From assembly GCA_964647585.1 (NCBI GenBank), contig CAZYGG010000004.1, positions 1 to 64,000 on the forward strand: DNA of 64,000 bases. The letters run 5' to 3'. Below the pieces are notes generated by a model. The model did not search any database. It was not told the DNA's origin and was given only the letters and a program-made list of their open reading frames with translations. Shown here in pieces: positions 45,033-53,674 of the stretch (positions within the stretch are counted from its first letter, which is position 1; each line of letters begins with the position of its first letter). Source of the stretch: CAJINA01 sp964647585. GTDB taxonomy: Bacteria > Desulfobacterota > Desulfobacteria > Desulfobacterales > CAJINA01. The position numbers and the translations under genes were made by a program.

Positions 45033-46186
45033 TGCCTGGCACAGATACCAGCCCAACGATCAATGCCGGCCGGGACCCCGGCAGCCCCGCAGGGCAACCC
45101 CTGCGCCTGGCCATCGCCGGCGGCGGTACCGGCGGTCACCTCTTTCCGGGCATCGCCATTGCCAGAGAGTGGCTGGGCCGCAATCCGGAAAGCAGTGTGC
45201 TGTTTGTGGGTACCGATCGGGCATTTGAAAAAAAGATACTGGCCGAATCCGGTTTCGCGCATGCCTCCATTACCGCAGCCGGGATAAAGGGGCTGGGCCT
45301 CTTCAAGAAGATCAGGGCCCTGGGCTGCATCCCGAAAGGTATCGCCCAGGCCGCCGGAATCCTGGCCCGGTTCCGACCCCACGTCGTTCTGGGTGTGGGC
45401 GGTTACAGCTCAGGCCCGGTGGCCCTGGCTGCCTGGCTGCGCCGGATCCCGGTTGTACTGCACGAACAAAACCTGCTGCCAGGCATCACCAACCGGCTGC
45501 TGGCACGCGTTGCCCGGCGCATCTATCTCTCCTTTGAGCAGACCCGCCTGGACCGGGGAAAAGCGCGGACCCTTTTAACCGGCAACCCCGTCCGGGCCGA
45601 ATTCCTTTCCGGCAACGACCGGAAAAGCCCGGCGGGAAAACCGTTTACCGTCCTGGTATCCGGCGGCAGCCAGGGCGCCCATGGTATCAATACGGCAGTC
45701 TGCACCGCGCTGGGGTATCTGCAAAATCCGGCAGCCCTGTTTTTCATCCACCAGACCGGGCCGGCCGATGTGGATGCAGTGGAAAAAGCCTATGCCCGCC
45801 AGGGTATTCAATGCGAGGTGCGGCCTTTCTTTTTTGATATGGCCGCCCGGTACCGCGCCGCCGATCTGGTCATCTGCCGGGCCGGGGCAACCACCGTGGC
45901 AGAGATTACCGCCATGGGTAAAGCGGTTATCTTTGTTCCGTTTCCCTTTGCGGCGGATAACCACCAGGTTTTGAATGCCAGAACGCTTGTGGACGCGGAT
46001 GCCGCCCTGATGGTGGAGGAACGCGATTTAGACGGCGCGATCCTGGCAAAGTGGATGGATCACTTTTACGACAATCCCGGGCAACTGGCCCGGATGGCCG
46101 CCCTGGCAGCCACCAAAGGCAAACCAGACGCCGCCGGGGCGATTGTCGACGACATTTACGCATTACTGAAACTTGGGAAGGGCTGA
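45032..46186 (+). CDS. murG: UDP-GlcNAc:lipid I N-acetylglucosaminyltransferase MurG
   Basis: Peripheral membrane GT28 glycosyltransferase that converts lipid I to lipid II. The N-terminal domain has RLAIAGGGTGGHLFPGIAIA and VLGVGGYSSGPVALAA with HEQNLLPGITN; the C-terminal donor domain has VLVSGGSQGAHGIN and ICRAGATTVAEITAMGKA, then PFPFAADNHQVLNA. About 15 extra residues precede the usual start. ATG at 45032. Confidence 0.95.
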   Translation: MPGTDTSPTINAGRDPGSPAGQPLRLAIAGGGTGGHLFPGIAIAREWLGRNPESSVLFVGTDRAFEKKILAESGFAHASITAAGIKGLGLFKKIRALGCIPKGIAQAAGILARFRPHVVLGVGGYSSGPVALAAWLRRIPVVLHEQNLLPGITNRLLARVARRIYLSFEQTRLDRGKARTLLTGNPVRAEFLSGNDRKSPAGKPFTVLVSGGSQGAHGINTAVCTALGYLQNPAALFFIHQTGPADVDAVEKAYARQGIQCEVRPFFFDMAARYRAADLVICRAGATTVAEITAMGKAVIFVPFPFAADNHQVLNARTLVDADAALMVEERDLDGAILAKWMDHFYDNPGQLARMAALAATKGKPDAAGAIVDDIYALLKLGKG

Positions 46187-46190
46187 CCCT

Positions 46191-47561
46191 ATGTATCAGA
46201 AAAAATACCATATCCATTTCGTAGGCATCGGCGGCATCGGGATGAGCGGCATCGCCGAGCTTCTCTTAAATCTTGGCTACCGGGTTTCCGGCTCAGACAT
46301 TCAGTCTTCGGATATCACCCGGCGACTGGAAAAGCTGGGTGGCACGCTTTATGCCGGTCATGCCGCCGACAACCTCAAAGATGTGGATGTGGTGGTCACC
46401 TCTTCGGCCATCGACCCTGGCAACCCGGAGGTGGCCCTGGCCCTGGAAAAAGCCATCCCCGTCATTCCCCGGGCGGAAATGCTGGCCGAACTGATGCGTC
46501 TGAAATATTCCATCGCGGTTGCCGGGGCGCATGGCAAGACTTCGACGACCTCTCTGGTGGCGGCTATCCTGGACAAGGGCCAGTTGGACCCGACGGTGGT
46601 CATCGGCGGAAAGCTGAAGAGTATCGGGGTGAACGCGGTGCTGGGCCAGGGTGATTTTATCGTCGCCGAAGCAGATGAAAGCGACGGCAGTTTTCTCAAA
46701 TTTTCTCCGGCCATCGCGGTTGTCACCAATATCGACAAGGAACATCTGGATTTCTATAAAGACCTGGAAGCCATCAAATCCGTTTTCCTTGATTTTATCC
46801 ACCGCATCCCGTTTTACGGACTGGCGGTGCTGTGCCTGGACAACGAAGCGGTCCAGGACATTATCCCCGGCATCAAAAATCGGTACACCACTTACGGGCT
46901 CAGCAGCCAGGCGGACCTGCAGGCCAAAAACGTCCGGTTCGACGGTCTGTGCAGCTGTTTTGACCTGTATCACCATGGTCGGGACCTGGGTGAAATTTGC
47001 CTTAACATGCCCGGGATACACAACATCTACAATTCCATGGCCGCCATCGCGGTGGGATTGGAGTTGGAAATCCCGTTTACCACCATCAAAGCCGCCCTGG
47101 AAACCGTCCAGGGTGTCCAGCGCCGCCTGGAAATAAAAGGTGAATCCGGTGGGGTCACCGTCATTGATGACTACGGCCACCACCCGACCGAAGTGAAAAC
47201 CACGCTGCTGGCCCTGAAAGAGTGCTGGCCCGACCGACGCAAGGTGGTGGTGTTCCAGCCCCATAGATATACCCGCACCCAGGCCCTGTTCGCTGAATTT
47301 ACCCGGGCTTTCTATCAATCCGATGTGCTTCTCGTGATGCCCATTTACGCGGCCAGCGAGCAGCCGATTGCGGGTGTGGATGCGGCTTTGCTCTGTGCGG
47401 GCATCAAGGCCCACGGCCACAAGGATGTCCGCTGCGTCAGCGGGCCGGAAGAAGTCGTCCAACTGCTTGCAGGGGTGCTGGCACCCGATGATATCCTGTT
47501 AACCCTCGGAGCCGGCGATGTCTGGAAAATTGGAGAACAGGTACTCACTGAAAATAACTGA
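46191..47561 (+). CDS. murC: UDP-N-acetylmuramate:L-alanine ligase MurC
   Basis: First amino-acid ligase of the murein precursor pathway. It begins MYQKKYHIHFVGIGGIGMSG; the ATP loop is VAGAHGKTSTTSLVA, and VAEADESDGSFLKFSP, NIDKEHLDFYKD, DDYGHHPTEVK and FQPHRYTRTQ all match. ATG at 46191 was chosen: GGAAGGG lies about 10 nt upstream, while the in-frame TTG at 46173 lacks a site. Only 4 nt separate it from murG. In many bacteria murB and ddl come next, but ftsQ follows directly here. Confidence 0.94.
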   Translation: MYQKKYHIHFVGIGGIGMSGIAELLLNLGYRVSGSDIQSSDITRRLEKLGGTLYAGHAADNLKDVDVVVTSSAIDPGNPEVALALEKAIPVIPRAEMLAELMRLKYSIAVAGAHGKTSTTSLVAAILDKGQLDPTVVIGGKLKSIGVNAVLGQGDFIVAEADESDGSFLKFSPAIAVVTNIDKEHLDFYKDLEAIKSVFLDFIHRIPFYGLAVLCLDNEAVQDIIPGIKNRYTTYGLSSQADLQAKNVRFDGLCSCFDLYHHGRDLGEICLNMPGIHNIYNSMAAIAVGLELEIPFTTIKAALETVQGVQRRLEIKGESGGVTVIDDYGHHPTEVKTTLLALKECWPDRRKVVVFQPHRYTRTQALFAEFTRAFYQSDVLLVMPIYAASEQPIAGVDAALLCAGIKAHGHKDVRCVSGPEEVVQLLAGVLAPDDILLTLGAGDVWKIGEQVLTENN

Positions 47562-47580
47562 CAGGCCCATATAGGAAAAG

Positions 47581-48438
47581 ATGGTAAAGAAAAAGAAATC
47601 ACTGCGCAAAAACAAATCCAAAGCCCGGCAGGCCGAAAAGCGCGCCCGCGTTCAGCGCCGGCTGGCCCTGGGTTTCAAAACCTTCGGCGGCATCCTGGCG
47701 CTTCCGCTCCTGGCCCTGTTGTTTATCTTTGCCCACGACCTGATCACCCAGTGGGATCACTTTAACGCGCAGACGATTCAGATTACGGGAAACCGTCACC
47801 TGACGGATAATCAGGTTCTTGAACTGGCCGGCATAGACCGAGGGCAGAACATTCTGTCTGTGAATCTGGGGTTGGCCCGCAGAAGGCTTATCAGCCATGG
47901 GTGGATCGCCGACGCCGCGGTTCACCGCAAATTACCCGCGGGCCTTGGCATTAAAATTCGCGAACATACCCCGGCGGCCGTCCTCGATATGGGTCCCGGT
48001 TTTCTCATGGACGCCCGGGGTACGGTTTTCAAAAAGCTGGGCCAGGGTGAATCAGCCGGGCTGCCGATGGTCAGCGGACTGGCCTACGCGGACCTGGCCG
48101 TCGGGAAACCGCCCGTGACACCGTTGATGCATGCGGTGGTAAGCCTGCTTGAAATGAGCCGCGGCGCGGCTGCGGCGATACCGGGGAAACGGCTTAAAAA
48201 GATACAGGCCGATCGGGAAACGGGTCTGACCCTGACGCTAACCGGCCGCCCGGCAACCATAAAGATCGGGTATCACCGCTATCCCGAAAAACTCCACATG
48301 CTGAACCTCATCAGTAAATTTGCAGCCAAAATGCAGAACCTGGCCACCATTGAGTCAATTGACCTGAACAACACCAACCGGATTGTCCTCGGTCCGGTTA
48401 CGCCGGATACGGCCTTAGTGAATAACAAGGAGGTTTAA
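47581..48438 (+). CDS. ftsQ: Cell division protein FtsQ
   Basis: Bitopic division protein. A very basic N-terminus (KKKKSLRKNKSKARQAEK) is followed by a membrane segment (FGGILALPLLALLFIFAH, about residues 35-52) and a POTRA domain (IQITGNRHLTDNQVLELAGI) with LISHGWIADAAVHRKLP. The divergent C-terminal FtsQ domain follows. Recognised by topology, POTRA pattern and place before ftsA. Confidence 0.88.
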   Translation: MVKKKKSLRKNKSKARQAEKRARVQRRLALGFKTFGGILALPLLALLFIFAHDLITQWDHFNAQTIQITGNRHLTDNQVLELAGIDRGQNILSVNLGLARRRLISHGWIADAAVHRKLPAGLGIKIREHTPAAVLDMGPGFLMDARGTVFKKLGQGESAGLPMVSGLAYADLAVGKPPVTPLMHAVVSLLEMSRGAAAAIPGKRLKKIQADRETGLTLTLTGRPATIKIGYHRYPEKLHMLNLISKFAAKMQNLATIESIDLNNTNRIVLGPVTPDTALVNNKEV

Positions 48439-48439
48439 G

Positions 48440-49669
48440 ATGCAGCCACAGGAAGAAATTATCGTCGGTCTGGATGTCGGCACTACCAAAATCTGCGCGG
48501 TAGTCGGCGAACTGTCCGGCAGCGACATCAACGTTATCGGCATTGGGACCCACCCCTCCATAGGCCTGCGCAAAGGCGTCGTCGTTAATATCGAATCCAC
48601 GGTAGAGTCCATCCAGAAGGCCGTGGAAGAAGCCGAACTGATGGCGGGCTGTGAAATATCCTCGGTTTATGCCGGTATCGCCGGCGGGCACATCACGGGA
48701 TTCAACAGCCGGGGCATCGTGGCGATAAAGGGCCCGGAGATCACGGAAAATGATGTGGAAAGGGTTATTGACGCGGCCCGGGCGGTGGCGATCCCCATGG
48801 ATCGTGAGGTCATCCATGTCCTGCCCCAGGAGTTCATCGTGGACGACCAGTCCGGGATCCAGAACCCGGTGGGTATGGCCGGTGTCAGGCTCGAAGCAAA
48901 AATCCACATCGTTACCGGGGCCGTCACGTCTGCCCACAATATTGTCAAATGCTGCAACCGCAGCGGGCTGGATGTGTGCGACATCGTGCTGGAGTCCCTG
49001 GCCTCCGGGGAAGCGGTTCTGACCGCCGAAGAGCGGGAACTGGGCACTGCCCTGGTGGATCTGGGGGGCGGTACCAGCGACCTGGCGGTCTTTTCCGGCA
49101 ACAATATCAAACACACGTTCGTACTCGCCCTGGGCGGCAACACCATTACCAACGATATCGCGGTGGGCCTGCGGGCCCCCATTGGCGAAGCGGAAAAGAT
49201 AAAGAAAAAGTTCGGAACCTGTATCGCCGGAAAAATCAGCGGAGATGAAACCATCGAGGTCCCGGGTATGGGCGGCCGGGAATCCCGGCAGCTGCCCCGC
49301 CAGATACTGGGCGAAATCCTGGAGCCGCGCATGGAAGAAATCTTCACACTGATCAAACGTGAAATCTACCGGGAGGGCATGGAAAACTCCCTGACCTCGG
49401 GCGTTGTCCTGACCGGGGGCTCGGCCCTGCTCCACGACGCGACGGAGGTGGCCGAATCGATTTTCAACCTGCCCACCCGGCTGGGTACGCCCCGGGGCAT
49501 CAACGGCCTGGTCGATGTCGTCAACAACCCCATGTACGCAACCGGGGTGGGTCTGGTTCTATACGGCGCCAAAAACCAGTCTACGTCGAAAAAATTCCGG
49601 ATTCGGGACGCCAATATATTCAACCGGTTGATCGGCAGAATGAAACGGTGGTTCAAAGATGTGATTTAA
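48440..49669 (+). CDS. ftsA: Cell division protein FtsA
   Basis: Actin-like ATPase that tethers FtsZ to the membrane. Signature elements are IIVGLDVGTTKICAVVGEL, the SHS2-like insert (ISSVYAGIAGGHITGFNSRG), DLGGGTSDLAVF, GGSALLHDATEVAE and the amphipathic C-terminus IFNRLIGRMKRWFKDVI. AGGAGG lies 7 nt before the ATG, and only one base separates it from the ftsQ stop. Length 409 is normal. Confidence 0.96.
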   Translation: MQPQEEIIVGLDVGTTKICAVVGELSGSDINVIGIGTHPSIGLRKGVVVNIESTVESIQKAVEEAELMAGCEISSVYAGIAGGHITGFNSRGIVAIKGPEITENDVERVIDAARAVAIPMDREVIHVLPQEFIVDDQSGIQNPVGMAGVRLEAKIHIVTGAVTSAHNIVKCCNRSGLDVCDIVLESLASGEAVLTAEERELGTALVDLGGGTSDLAVFSGNNIKHTFVLALGGNTITNDIAVGLRAPIGEAEKIKKKFGTCIAGKISGDETIEVPGMGGRESRQLPRQILGEILEPRMEEIFTLIKREIYREGMENSLTSGVVLTGGSALLHDATEVAESIFNLPTRLGTPRGINGLVDVVNNPMYATGVGLVLYGAKNQSTSKKFRIRDANIFNRLIGRMKRWFKDVI

Positions 49670-49807
49670 TGACGCTGAAATCGACAGATACGACCTCAGC
49701 GGTTTTAAGTGTTACGTTTTAAGTTTTAAGCCAATAACCAAAGAACATAATTATGACAATCGGTATGTTTCGTTTCGTAGTGTAGTCTGATTTGCATATT
49801 TTTACAC

Positions 49808-49859
49808 GGACCACGGTCCGACAACAGCCGCCGCATGCGGCGGCCTAATGTACAGGAGG
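49808..49859 (+). promoter_or_regulatory. Palindromes before the ftsZ ribosome site
   Basis: GGACCACGGTCC (49808-49819) and the perfect 18-nt palindrome GCCGCCGCATGCGGCGGC (49827-49844) lie in the leader of ftsZ; the AGGAGGT ribosome site follows 9 nt later. They could form hairpins that tune ftsZ translation, or be binding sites. Confidence 0.45.
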
Positions 49860-49866
49860 TGGGGGT

Positions 49867-51054
49867 ATGGACGAAGTCTTTAAGTATGTCGAGAAAGAGA
49901 AGTCTGCAAAGATCAAGGTAATCGGTGTTGGCGGCGCCGGCGGAAACGCCGTCAACAACATGATCGATTCCAAACTTCAGGGTGTGCGTTTTATCGCGGC
50001 GAACACGGATGCCCAGGCCCTGGATGTTTCGAAAGCCCAGGACAGAATCCAGATCGGCGAACTGCTCACCGAGGGGCTGGGGGCCGGCGCCAATCCGCAG
50101 GTGGGCCGGGATGCCGCTGTTGAAAACCTCGATGAAATCCGCGCAGCCCTGGACGGCAGCCACATGGTTTTCATCACAGCCGGATTCGGGGGCGGCACCG
50201 GGACAGGCGCGGCGCCGGTCATTGCACAGGCCTGCAAGGACCTGGGCGCACTTACCGTGGCGGTGGTTTCAAAACCGTTTTCCTTTGAAGGCCGCAAGCG
50301 CGCCCGACAGGCCGAAGAGGGTATCAGCGCGCTCAAAGAGGTTGCCGACACAGTGATCACTATCCCGAATGACCGCCTGCGGGGCCTGGCCTCCAAAAAC
50401 GCCCGCATGGTGGACATGTTCAAGAAAGCCGATGAGATCCTCCTGCACTCCGTCAAGGGAATCACCGATCTCATTATGATCCCGGGTCTCGTCAACCTGG
50501 ACTTCGCGGATGTAAAGACCACCATGCAAAAGGCGGGACTGGCCATCATGGGCATCGGTATCGCCAGCGGCGAGAACCGGGCCGTGGAAGCCGCAGAAAG
50601 GGCCATTTCCCATCCGCTGCTGGAAGATATCTCCATTGCCGGCGCCAAGGGAGTTCTCATGAACATCACCTCCTCCAGTGATCTTACCCTCGAAGAGATG
50701 ACGGAAGCGTCGGACAAAATCTATGAGGAAGTCGGAGACGATGCTGAAATCATCTGGGGCCAGGCCATAGATGAGTCTCTGGGTGACGAAATGCGGGTAA
50801 CTGTCATTGCCACCGGCATCGGCGGCCCGGAAAAGCGGACCGCACGTGGCTTTAAGGACATCACCCGGGGAAAGGTGCGCGATTTCACACCGGCCGACAT
50901 GGAGAACGCAGTGGACCTGGATGAACCGACCTATATCCGCCAGCAGGAGGCTGTGGGTGAATCATCGGGTGCCACCTACCGCGGATACAAAGGCATTGTC
51001 ATCGACAACGATGACCTGGATGTTCCGACGTTCTTGAGAAAGAAGGCCGATTAG
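49867..51054 (+). CDS. ftsZ: Cell division GTPase FtsZ
   Basis: Tubulin-like GTPase that forms the division ring. IKVIGVGGAGGNAVNNMID opens the GTPase domain, followed by FIAANTDAQAL, the tubulin signature GGGTGTGAAPVIAQ, and FEGRKRARQAEEGI. GIASGENRAVEAAERAISHP belongs to the C-terminal domain. The tail ends DDLDVPTFLRKKAD, the conserved peptide that binds FtsA. Length 395 is normal. AGGAGGT lies 7 nt before the ATG, and a 197-bp leader with palindromes separates it from ftsA. Confidence 0.96.
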   Translation: MDEVFKYVEKEKSAKIKVIGVGGAGGNAVNNMIDSKLQGVRFIAANTDAQALDVSKAQDRIQIGELLTEGLGAGANPQVGRDAAVENLDEIRAALDGSHMVFITAGFGGGTGTGAAPVIAQACKDLGALTVAVVSKPFSFEGRKRARQAEEGISALKEVADTVITIPNDRLRGLASKNARMVDMFKKADEILLHSVKGITDLIMIPGLVNLDFADVKTTMQKAGLAIMGIGIASGENRAVEAAERAISHPLLEDISIAGAKGVLMNITSSSDLTLEEMTEASDKIYEEVGDDAEIIWGQAIDESLGDEMRVTVIATGIGGPEKRTARGFKDITRGKVRDFTPADMENAVDLDEPTYIRQQEAVGESSGATYRGYKGIVIDNDDLDVPTFLRKKAD

Positions 51055-51111
51055 TGTTCGCCCAGAGCGGCGTTTTCGCATCATCAAACATGAACGGACA
51101 ACCCCGGCAAC

Positions 51112-52824
51112 ATGGCCCGAAAAACCGTAAAAAAAGCGTGGCAACCACTGCGTGGCGAATCAGGCGTGGTGCAAAAGCAGCATGCCGGCCGTCTCACGGT
51201 TGCCCTGGTATATCCCAACACTTACCCGGTGGGGATGTCCAATCTTGGTTTTCTGACGGTTTACCGCCTGCTCAACGGGTTCGATCACGTTGTCTGTGAG
51301 CGGGCATTTCTCCCTGCCGGTAAAGATGGCCCGGCCCGTGGAATTCACACGGTCGAATCCGGCAAACCGATCAGTGATTTCGATATCGTGGCCTTCAGCC
51401 TGTCGTTTGAAAACGATTATCCGGCAATTCTGACAGTACTTGAAAAAGCAGGCCTCCCCCTGGAATCCGGCGACAGAGGAACCCCCCACCCCCTTGTCGT
51501 GGCCGGGGGGGTCGCCTGCTTTCTCAATCCGGAACCGATTGCGGCTTTTATCGACTGTTTCCTGCTCGGTGAAGCCGAAATTAGCCTGCCCCTTTTTCTG
51601 GACACTTATGCCCCTCAAACCGACCGACAGGCAACCCTGGCACGCATCGCCCGCCAGGTCCCGGGTGCCTATGTCCCCGCATTCTATTCACCGTCCTACC
51701 ATAAAGACGGCACGTTAAAAGGACTGGAGGTTCTCCCGGAAGTCCCCCGAACCGTCAAGCCACCGCGGTTGAACAACCTTGCCGATGAACCGGCTTTCAG
51801 CAGCATCATCACCCCGGACACCACGTTCAAGAACACCTATCTACTGGAAGTTGCCCGCGGATGCCCCCACGGGTGCCGCTTCTGCAGCGCCGGATTTGTT
51901 TACCGCCCCCCGCGTTTCCAATCCCTGGGGGCCCTTAAAGCGTGCCTTGAGCAGGCCGCCGAACGCACCTCTAAAGTCGGCCTGGTGGGCACGGCTGTCT
52001 CAGATCTGCCCTGCCTGGCCGACCTGTGCCACTTTGCCACGAACAAGGGGCTGCAGGTTTCGTTCAGCAGCCTCCGGGCCGACGCCCTCGACGACAACCT
52101 GGTGAAAACCCTGCACGCCAATAAAGTAAAAACGGCCACCATTGCCCCGGATGCAGGCTCGGAACGTATGCGCTGCATTATAAATAAAGGTATCAGTGAA
52201 GCCCAGATCCTGAAGGCCGCTGAAAAACTCGTCGCCGGGGGCATTCCCAATCTCAAACTCTATTTCATGGTGGGCCTTCCCTGGGAAACCGAAGCCGATG
52301 TCCGCGCCATCGTAGAACTCACCGGAAAAATAAAGCAGCAGTTTCTGAAAACCAGCCGCAAATTGAAAAAAATCGGTTCGATAACCGTCAGCCTCAACGC
52401 CTTTGTCCCCAAACCTTTTACCCCCTTTCAATGGTGTCCCATGGATGACCGAAAAAGCCTCCAGTCAAAAATAAAGACCATTCGAAAGGCCCTGCAAAAG
52501 ATCCCCAACGTCCGGGTCCAGGCCGAAAACCTGCGCTGGTCTTATATCCAGGCGCTGCTGGCCCGCGGAGACCGGCGGGTTTCCGGGTTGCTGAAACAGG
52601 CCCATGCCGGCGGCGGCAACTGGTCGCGCACCTTCAAGGAAACCGTGGTTGGTCCCGATTTTTATGTCACCCGGGAAAGGTCGACCGATGAACGTCTGCC
52701 CTGGGAGTTTATCGACCACGGACTGAAAAAGGCTTTTCTGGTGAGAGAATACCAAAGGGCCCGTGCCGGGAAAACATCCGCGGCCTGTCCACTGGATAAC
52801 TGCCATCTTTGCGGAATCTGCTAG
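51112..52824 (+). CDS. Radical SAM protein with B12-binding-like N-terminal domain
   Basis: A 570-residue radical SAM enzyme. Residues 25-190 form the B12-binding-like Rossmann domain (VALVYPNTYPVGMSNLGFLT, VVAGGVACFLNPEPIAAFID). The cluster motif C251-x3-C255-x2-C258 lies in EVARGCPHGCRFCSAGFVYR. The middle part includes TIAPDAGSERMRCIINKGIS and LKLYFMVGLPWETEADVRAI, and the C-terminus is cysteine-rich (CPLDNCHLCGIC). It resembles the B12-binding/radical SAM proteins of the TIGR03960 group, whose reactions are largely unknown. It follows ftsZ by 57 nt, so it may be co-transcribed, but no functional link is obvious. Confidence 0.8.
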   Translation: MARKTVKKAWQPLRGESGVVQKQHAGRLTVALVYPNTYPVGMSNLGFLTVYRLLNGFDHVVCERAFLPAGKDGPARGIHTVESGKPISDFDIVAFSLSFENDYPAILTVLEKAGLPLESGDRGTPHPLVVAGGVACFLNPEPIAAFIDCFLLGEAEISLPLFLDTYAPQTDRQATLARIARQVPGAYVPAFYSPSYHKDGTLKGLEVLPEVPRTVKPPRLNNLADEPAFSSIITPDTTFKNTYLLEVARGCPHGCRFCSAGFVYRPPRFQSLGALKACLEQAAERTSKVGLVGTAVSDLPCLADLCHFATNKGLQVSFSSLRADALDDNLVKTLHANKVKTATIAPDAGSERMRCIINKGISEAQILKAAEKLVAGGIPNLKLYFMVGLPWETEADVRAIVELTGKIKQQFLKTSRKLKKIGSITVSLNAFVPKPFTPFQWCPMDDRKSLQSKIKTIRKALQKIPNVRVQAENLRWSYIQALLARGDRRVSGLLKQAHAGGGNWSRTFKETVVGPDFYVTRERSTDERLPWEFIDHGLKKAFLVREYQRARAGKTSAACPLDNCHLCGIC

Positions 52825-53161
52825 GTTGTATAGAATCCTGGCCAAGCGGGCCAGGCTTTGGATGGCCCCTTGCGGGGGCTTCTAACCAATTATCTCTGAC
52901 CTGGCCCTGAGGACCAAGCTTTTAGGGCTGAATAAAAGGTCCGCTTACCCAACGCGTTCCAGCAGATGCCCAGTCGCCGGACGCAGCTTTCCCAAAAACC
53001 TATTAAACTTAATAAGTTCGGTTATTTTTTAGTATTTTCTCCCCGCCTGTCAACCTGCAAAAAGGACTTGAAACCATCTGCTCATTATGTTAGTCGTGCT
53101 GTTGATTTATCAAAAATCCTTCTTTCCAAACGCCAAAAGAATTGAAAGGATCGGACCGTAA
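52825..53161. other. Intergenic region before the cytochrome/rnf operon
   Basis: Contains copy 3 of the double-hairpin element at 52834-52882 and a shared TCTCTGACCTGG motif at 52893-52914. The remainder (52915-53161) must carry the rnf operon promoter, but no convincing hexamer pair was found. No gene was seen. Confidence 0.5.
52834..52882 (+). repeat. Double-hairpin interspersed element, copy 3
   Basis: CCTGGCCAAGCGGGCCAGG and GCCCCTTGCGGGGGC form two hairpins. The layout and spacing match 9561-9608. It starts 10 nt after the radical SAM stop codon, so it could also act as a transcript end. Confidence 0.7.
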
Positions 53162-53605
53162 ATGACTTCGAAAAGCGAGTTTCAACTGGCCCTCCGACTG
53201 GCGCTCATTCTACTGGTCGCAGGGTTGTTCTGTTTTGCTGCATTTCCCGTCACTCCCCCGGAAAGACCTGTAAGATTGGCCTATCAAACCAAAGCCGGCA
53301 AGGTCATTTTTGACCACAAAACACATTTGAGTGAGACCGGTTACGGGTTGAATTGCGGGGACTGCCACCATCACACCGGCGAAGGTGAGGCCGAGACTGA
53401 AGAGCACGGGAACTGCGGCGTCTGTCACGCCGGGCCCGAGGAGGCTGAAGTGGTCAGTCAGACCTGTAATGAATGTCACGATCCTGAAGACTACGATCTT
53501 GAGGATGTGGCCGCCCGGGCAGACGCCTTTCACTCCCAGTGTATCACGTGCCACAAAGATTTTGAGGCCGGACCGGTTGAATGTGCCGCCTGCCATGTCA
53601 TGTAG
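53162..53605 (+). CDS. Small exported multihaem cytochrome c linked to Rnf
   Basis: An N-terminal membrane segment (ALRLALILLVAGLFCFAAF, residues about 10-28) would anchor or export it. Five CxxCH haem-binding motifs follow: CGDCH, CGVCH, CNECH, CITCH and CAACH. Extra His residues (DHKTH and HHHTGEG) could serve as second axial ligands, as in class III cytochromes. It therefore probably carries up to five haems and acts as electron donor or acceptor at the outer side of the membrane. It lies 70 nt before rnfC in the same direction; the deltaproteobacterial rnf operons known from Desulfovibrio also begin with a multihaem cytochrome gene. Confidence 0.85.
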   Translation: MTSKSEFQLALRLALILLVAGLFCFAAFPVTPPERPVRLAYQTKAGKVIFDHKTHLSETGYGLNCGDCHHHTGEGEAETEEHGNCGVCHAGPEEAEVVSQTCNECHDPEDYDLEDVAARADAFHSQCITCHKDFEAGPVECAACHVM

Positions 53606-53674
53606 CCAGGTGGTGAACTTTTCAAACAGCTGCGCCTTTCACCCACAAGCGGCAAACTTTTAAAAGGCTAAACT

